Shown here: piece by piece, positions 60,590 through 64,000 of the stretch
Layout: the number at the start of each line of letters is the position of its first letter
How positions within the stretch are numbered: the stretch's first letter is position 1
Source: an uncultured Gemmatimonadales bacterium
Lineage (GTDB): Bacteria > Gemmatimonadota > Gemmatimonadetes > JACCXV01 > JAHWKZ01
Length of the DNA stretch: 64,000 nucleotides
Direction of reading: 5' to 3'
NCBI GenBank assembly: GCA_947259315.1
Contig: CAMYLR010000004.1
Coordinates: 107,406 to 171,405, forward strand
Program-made: the position numbers and the translations under genes
Notes under the pieces: model-generated
What the model was told of the DNA's origin: nothing
The model's database searches: none
The model's input: the letters and a program-made list of their open reading frames with translations, nothing else

Positions 60590-63500
60590 GCCTTACCAGC
60601 CAAGCACTAGCCAAGAACCGCATTACGTTCACCGCCCTGGCGATCATTCTGGTCGGGGGGGTGTCAGCCTATCGCACCCTGCCGCGTGCCGAAGATCCGG
60701 GCTTCATAATTCGGACCGCTGTTGTAATCACGAACTTCCCCGGTGCGAGTCCTGAACGAGTCGAGCTGCTTGTCACCGACAAGATTGAGAAGGCGATCCA
60801 GGAGATCCCCGAGCTCGACATCATCAGAAGCCAGTCGAAAACCGGGAGCTCGATCATATGGGTCGACATCAAGGAAGAGTACACCGAGATGCGACCGATC
60901 TGGGACAGCCTTCGGCGTAAAGTCGATCGGGTTCGGGGTGACCTGCCAGAGGGTGTCAGTAGTCCGTTTGTCAACGACGAGTTTGGCGATGTCTTTGGTA
61001 TCGTAATCGCTTTAACCGGCGACGGGTTCACATATGCGGAGCTCAAAGACGTGGCCGACGAAGTCCGTGACGAGCTCCTGCTCATCCCCGACGCCGCCAA
61101 GGTCGACATCTACGGTGCACAAGACGAACGGATTTTTGTCGAGTACAACAACGCCCGTTTGGCCGAGTACGGGATCTCGCCGATTCAGCTCGAGCAGATA
61201 CTCGCGAGCCGCAACATCGTAATCCCGGGCGGCAACATTACCACCGGAGACGAACGCATCGTTCTCGAACCCACCGGGAACTTCGAGTCCGTCGACGAGC
61301 TGAAACAGACGATCATAAAGCTCCCCGGCCGCGATGCGTTGATCTACCTCCAAGACCTGGCCGAGATCTCCCGAGGCTACGTCGACCCACCAAAGACGAT
61401 GATGCGAGCGAACGGAATCCCATCGCTCGGTCTCGCGGTCTCGATGCGGGAAGGCGGCAACATCATCGTGCTGGGGGAGGCGGTGAGGGCCACGATCGAT
61501 CGAGTCAAAGCTACGTACCCGATCGGAATCGAATTCGATTACATCCAGTTCCAGCCTGACCCGGTACAGAAAAAGGTCGATGATTTCGCCGGAAGTCTCC
61601 TGCAGGCGATCGCCATCGTCGGGCTCGTAATGCTGCTCACGTTGGGCCTCCGGACCGGGTTCGTCGTCGCCAGCCTAATCCCGATGGCGATGATCATGGC
61701 GCTTCTGGTCATGTCGTTTCTGGGGATCGGCCTAGATCAGATGTCGCTGGCTTCCCTCATTATCGCGCTGGGCATGCTGGTCGATAACGCGATCGTGATG
61801 TCAGAATCGATCATGGTCATGATGCAATCTGGAAAGTCCGCTGTGCAATCGGCCGTGGATTCGGCGCACGAGCTCATGTTACCGCTACTTACCTCTTCGT
61901 TGACGACCGCGGCCGCTTTTCTTCCGATCTACTTAGCGGAGTCAACAGTTGGTGAATACACAGCTCCGATCTTCCTAGTCGTCACGATCACGTTGCTGTG
62001 CTCGTGGCTCTTGGCGCTGACGATGATCCCACTTCTAGCGGTGCGCTATCTGCGCGTGAAGCCCACGGCCGGAGAGGCCAGTTTCGACACACCGTTCTAC
62101 CAACGGTATCGCAGTCTCCTTCTCGCCGGGCTTCGGCGTCCTTGGCACACCCTTGCAGCCGTATTTGTGATATTGGTATTGGCGTTGGGTGTTTTCCGCT
62201 TTGTTCCGGTCATCTTCTTTCCACCGAACGATCGACCGACTTTCTCTGCCGATCTCGAATTGCCAGTCGGGACCCCGATCGAAAAGACCGCTGCCATGGT
62301 AAGCGCGTTCGATCGTTTTCTGATAGACAGCCTCGCGACCAATGACAACCGCGAGACGGGTGTAACCAACTGGGCGGCCTTTATCGGCGAGGGCGCACCT
62401 CGATATCTGTTGCCGTACGCTCCCGAGATGGCCGCACCGGAGTACTCGTACATGATCCTCAACGCAACATCGCGCAACGCCGTGGAGGATCTTGTCGCAT
62501 CGATCGAGGCATTTGCGAATCGCAAGTTCCCAGACCTTAAGGCGACGATCCGCCCGCTCGACCTGGGTCCACCAGCATGGCCGCCAATCGAGGTTCGAAT
62601 CTCGGGGCGGAATCCCGATGTGCTGTTCAACCTGGTCGACCAAGTAAAAACGCAACTGCGACAGATCCCGGGAACAAAGCTGATCGACGACAATTGGGGA
62701 CCGCGATCAAAGAAACTCGAGGTGCGGGTGAATCAACCTCGGGCCCGCCGGGCTGGCGTCACGAGCCAGGACATCGCCGTCTCGTTGCAGACCTACTTGA
62801 GCGGCATCGAGATCAGCGAGTACCGCGAAGAAGACGAGGTCATACCGATTACGATGCGATCGGTGGCAGCTGAAAGGCAGGACATCGATCAACTGGAAAG
62901 TCTGAACGTCTACGCCCAGGCGACGGGCCGATCGGTACCGTTGCGACAAGTCGCGGATGTCGAGGTCGTTTGGCAGCCGGCCAAGATCCTGCGCTATGAC
63001 CGGCTCAAGACGGTCACCGTCGAGGCTGCCACGGAGCCGGGCGTGACAGCCAACGAGGTGACCACTCAACTTCGACCTTGGCTCGAAGAGCAGAGCCAGG
63101 AGTGGGGTCTCGGCTACTCATGGGCGTTCGGGGGCGAGCAGGAAACCTCTGTCGAAGCAAACCAGTCGATCATGGCAAAGCTCCCGATCGCCGGGCTGAT
63201 CATCCTCTTGCTGTTGGTAGGTCAGTTCAACTCGTTCCGCCGACCGGCGATCATCTTGCTGACGATCCCATTGGGTGTGATCGGTGTCATCTTTGGGCTC
63301 TTCATGGCGCGTTCGTACTTCGGATTTATGACGCTGCTGGGAATCATCTCGTTGTCGGGAATCGTGATCAACAACGCGATCGTGTTGCTCGATCGGATCA
63401 AGATCGAGATCGAGGAGAACGGTCTCGAGCCATCAAAGGCGGTGGTCGAAGCCGCACAGAAACGGCTGCGGCCGATCCTCCTGACGACCGCGACGACGAT

Positions 63501-63651
63501 CGGTGGGTTGCTTCCGCTATGGTTCGGCGGCGGGCCGATGTGGGAGCCGATGGCGATCGCCATCATCTTCGGACTCCTCTTCGCCACCATGCTGACGCTG
63601 GGTGTCGTGCCGGTGCTCTACTCGCTGTTCTTTGGGGTCAAGTACTCGTAG
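60586..63651 (+). CDS. RND-family inner-membrane efflux pump
   Basis: A 1021-residue, 12-helix proton-driven pump with two large periplasmic loops. The TM4 proton-relay region is SLASLIIALGMLVDNAIVMSESI, with a single Asp where AcrB-type pumps carry two. The C-terminal half has ISLSGIVINNAIVLLDRIKIE and TTATTIGGLLPLWFGGGPMWEPMAIAIIFGL. The GTG start overlaps the adaptor stop (GTGA). With the two preceding genes it forms a complete tripartite exporter. The substrate is unknown; the sequence is HAE-like rather than a heavy-metal CzcA type. Confidence 0.95.
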   Translation: MSLTSQALAKNRITFTALAIILVGGVSAYRTLPRAEDPGFIIRTAVVITNFPGASPERVELLVTDKIEKAIQEIPELDIIRSQSKTGSSIIWVDIKEEYTEMRPIWDSLRRKVDRVRGDLPEGVSSPFVNDEFGDVFGIVIALTGDGFTYAELKDVADEVRDELLLIPDAAKVDIYGAQDERIFVEYNNARLAEYGISPIQLEQILASRNIVIPGGNITTGDERIVLEPTGNFESVDELKQTIIKLPGRDALIYLQDLAEISRGYVDPPKTMMRANGIPSLGLAVSMREGGNIIVLGEAVRATIDRVKATYPIGIEFDYIQFQPDPVQKKVDDFAGSLLQAIAIVGLVMLLTLGLRTGFVVASLIPMAMIMALLVMSFLGIGLDQMSLASLIIALGMLVDNAIVMSESIMVMMQSGKSAVQSAVDSAHELMLPLLTSSLTTAAAFLPIYLAESTVGEYTAPIFLVVTITLLCSWLLALTMIPLLAVRYLRVKPTAGEASFDTPFYQRYRSLLLAGLRRPWHTLAAVFVILVLALGVFRFVPVIFFPPNDRPTFSADLELPVGTPIEKTAAMVSAFDRFLIDSLATNDNRETGVTNWAAFIGEGAPRYLLPYAPEMAAPEYSYMILNATSRNAVEDLVASIEAFANRKFPDLKATIRPLDLGPPAWPPIEVRISGRNPDVLFNLVDQVKTQLRQIPGTKLIDDNWGPRSKKLEVRVNQPRARRAGVTSQDIAVSLQTYLSGIEISEYREEDEVIPITMRSVAAERQDIDQLESLNVYAQATGRSVPLRQVADVEVVWQPAKILRYDRLKTVTVEAATEPGVTANEVTTQLRPWLEEQSQEWGLGYSWAFGGEQETSVEANQSIMAKLPIAGLIILLLLVGQFNSFRRPAIILLTIPLGVIGVIFGLFMARSYFGFMTLLGIISLSGIVINNAIVLLDRIKIEIEENGLEPSKAVVEAAQKRLRPILLTTATTIGGLLPLWFGGGPMWEPMAIAIIFGLLFATMLTLGVVPVLYSLFFGVKYS

Positions 63652-63664
63652 CGTCGGCAGTTTG

Positions 63665-63739
<75 letters not shown>

Positions 63740-63763
63740 TCGCGGCGTGCGGACCCAAGATAT

Positions 63764-63801
63764 TGAAGAAATGGGCGACGGCCCAACCGAGCCATCGCCC
63801 A
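63764..63801 (-). terminator. Terminator of the partial gene at the right edge
   Basis: Stem GGGCGATGGC/GCCGTCGCCC, with one T-G pair opposed, is followed on the minus strand by ATTTCTTC. It lies 27 bases after the stop of the partial gene and separates it from the tRNA-Gly gene. Confidence 0.6.
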
Positions 63802-63827
63802 CCTCGTCTCGCTACCTGAACCCTCAG

Positions 63828-64000
63828 CTACAGAATATCGTACCGAACGCGCGGATTCTCGGCCGGCGTCGAGAACTGGACCGTCACGTTCTCGGCCTCG
63901 CCGGCAGGCAGCGGCTCCCCCGCCACCGACATCTCTTTCGCCTCGATCACGTCGCCATCTGCAGAGATGAGCATGAACTTGACCATTATGTCCTGAACCG
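63828..64000 (-). CDS. Partial protein of unknown function (N-terminus outside window)
   Basis: A frame entering from the right edge gives the last 57 residues, ending VTVQFSTPAENPRVRYDIL. The visible part (LISADGDVIEAKEMSVAGEPLPAGEAENV) looks like a single beta-sandwich or FxLYD/DUF3426-like C-terminal domain found in exported or membrane-anchored proteins. I cannot name the family. A terminator hairpin follows the stop codon. Confidence 0.5.
   Translation of the reverse strand, partial: VQDIMVKFMLISADGDVIEAKEMSVAGEPLPAGEAENVTVQFSTPAENPRVRYDIL

Overview
The window reads as GC-rich chromosome (about 60% GC by eye) from a Gram-negative, probably free-living or host-associated marine or soil bacterium. 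The Gram-negative call rests on a TonB-dependent receptor, a TolC/RND efflux operon and several lipoproteins. Strong GGAGG ribosome binding sites, many GTG/TTG starts, and the mix of secreted M28, M49, M61, DUF885 and M24 peptidases beside molybdenum hydroxylases suggest Gemmatimonadota or a neighbouring phylum. That placement is inference; no rRNA or ribosomal protein gene is present to test it. I see no insertion sequence, prophage, CRISPR array or plasmid function.

Layout. 1-4.1 kb: an unidentified partial gene, apt, an M23 lipoprotein, a TonB receptor and tRNA-Pro(CGG). 4.1-13 kb, minus strand: a molybdenum hydroxylase operon resembling 4-hydroxybenzoyl-CoA reductase (2Fe-2S, molybdenum and FAD/4Fe-4S subunits), then mocA, an M36-like peptidase, a split xdhC pair, surE and a DUF368 membrane protein. 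The molybdenum subunit is broken by an internal deletion and frameshift. 13-15 kb: a GroES-like protein, a methyltransferase, ferritin and a small membrane ORF. 15-23.3 kb: a purine-catabolism island. A second, intact molybdenum hydroxylase (probable xanthine dehydrogenase) and a citrate-lyase/malate-synthase-like protein face uraH, uraD, allantoicase and allantoinase. Together they could take hypoxanthine/xanthine to ureidoglycolate and glyoxylate, but no urate oxidase is present.

23.3-29.2 kb holds the most unusual locus: three family-2-type glycosyltransferases, a Gfo/Idh/MocA oxidoreductase, a pseudouridine-5'-phosphate glycosidase homologue (PsuG) and an isolated TrpF-like isomerase. Their reading frames overlap end to end, so they look like one transcript. 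No pseudouridine kinase and no tryptophan gene accompany them. 29.3-46.8 kb is a protein-scavenging region: Xaa-Pro peptidase, M49, DUF885, M28 and M61 peptidases, an APC amino-acid permease, small secreted proteins, a HugZ-like protein, a radical SAM/B12 protein and an MFS exporter.

46.9-56.4 kb: an MscS channel, then a minus-strand housekeeping run (AI-2E-type permease, der, plsY, gpsA, a MerR regulator, an NHL propeller and a 1-Cys peroxiredoxin), and a phosphodiesterase coupled to a frameshifted potassium-channel gene. 57-63.7 kb: an RND efflux operon whose TolC protein carries an N-terminal ABC-type substrate-binding domain. It is followed by tRNA-Gly(CCC) and a partial gene at the edge.
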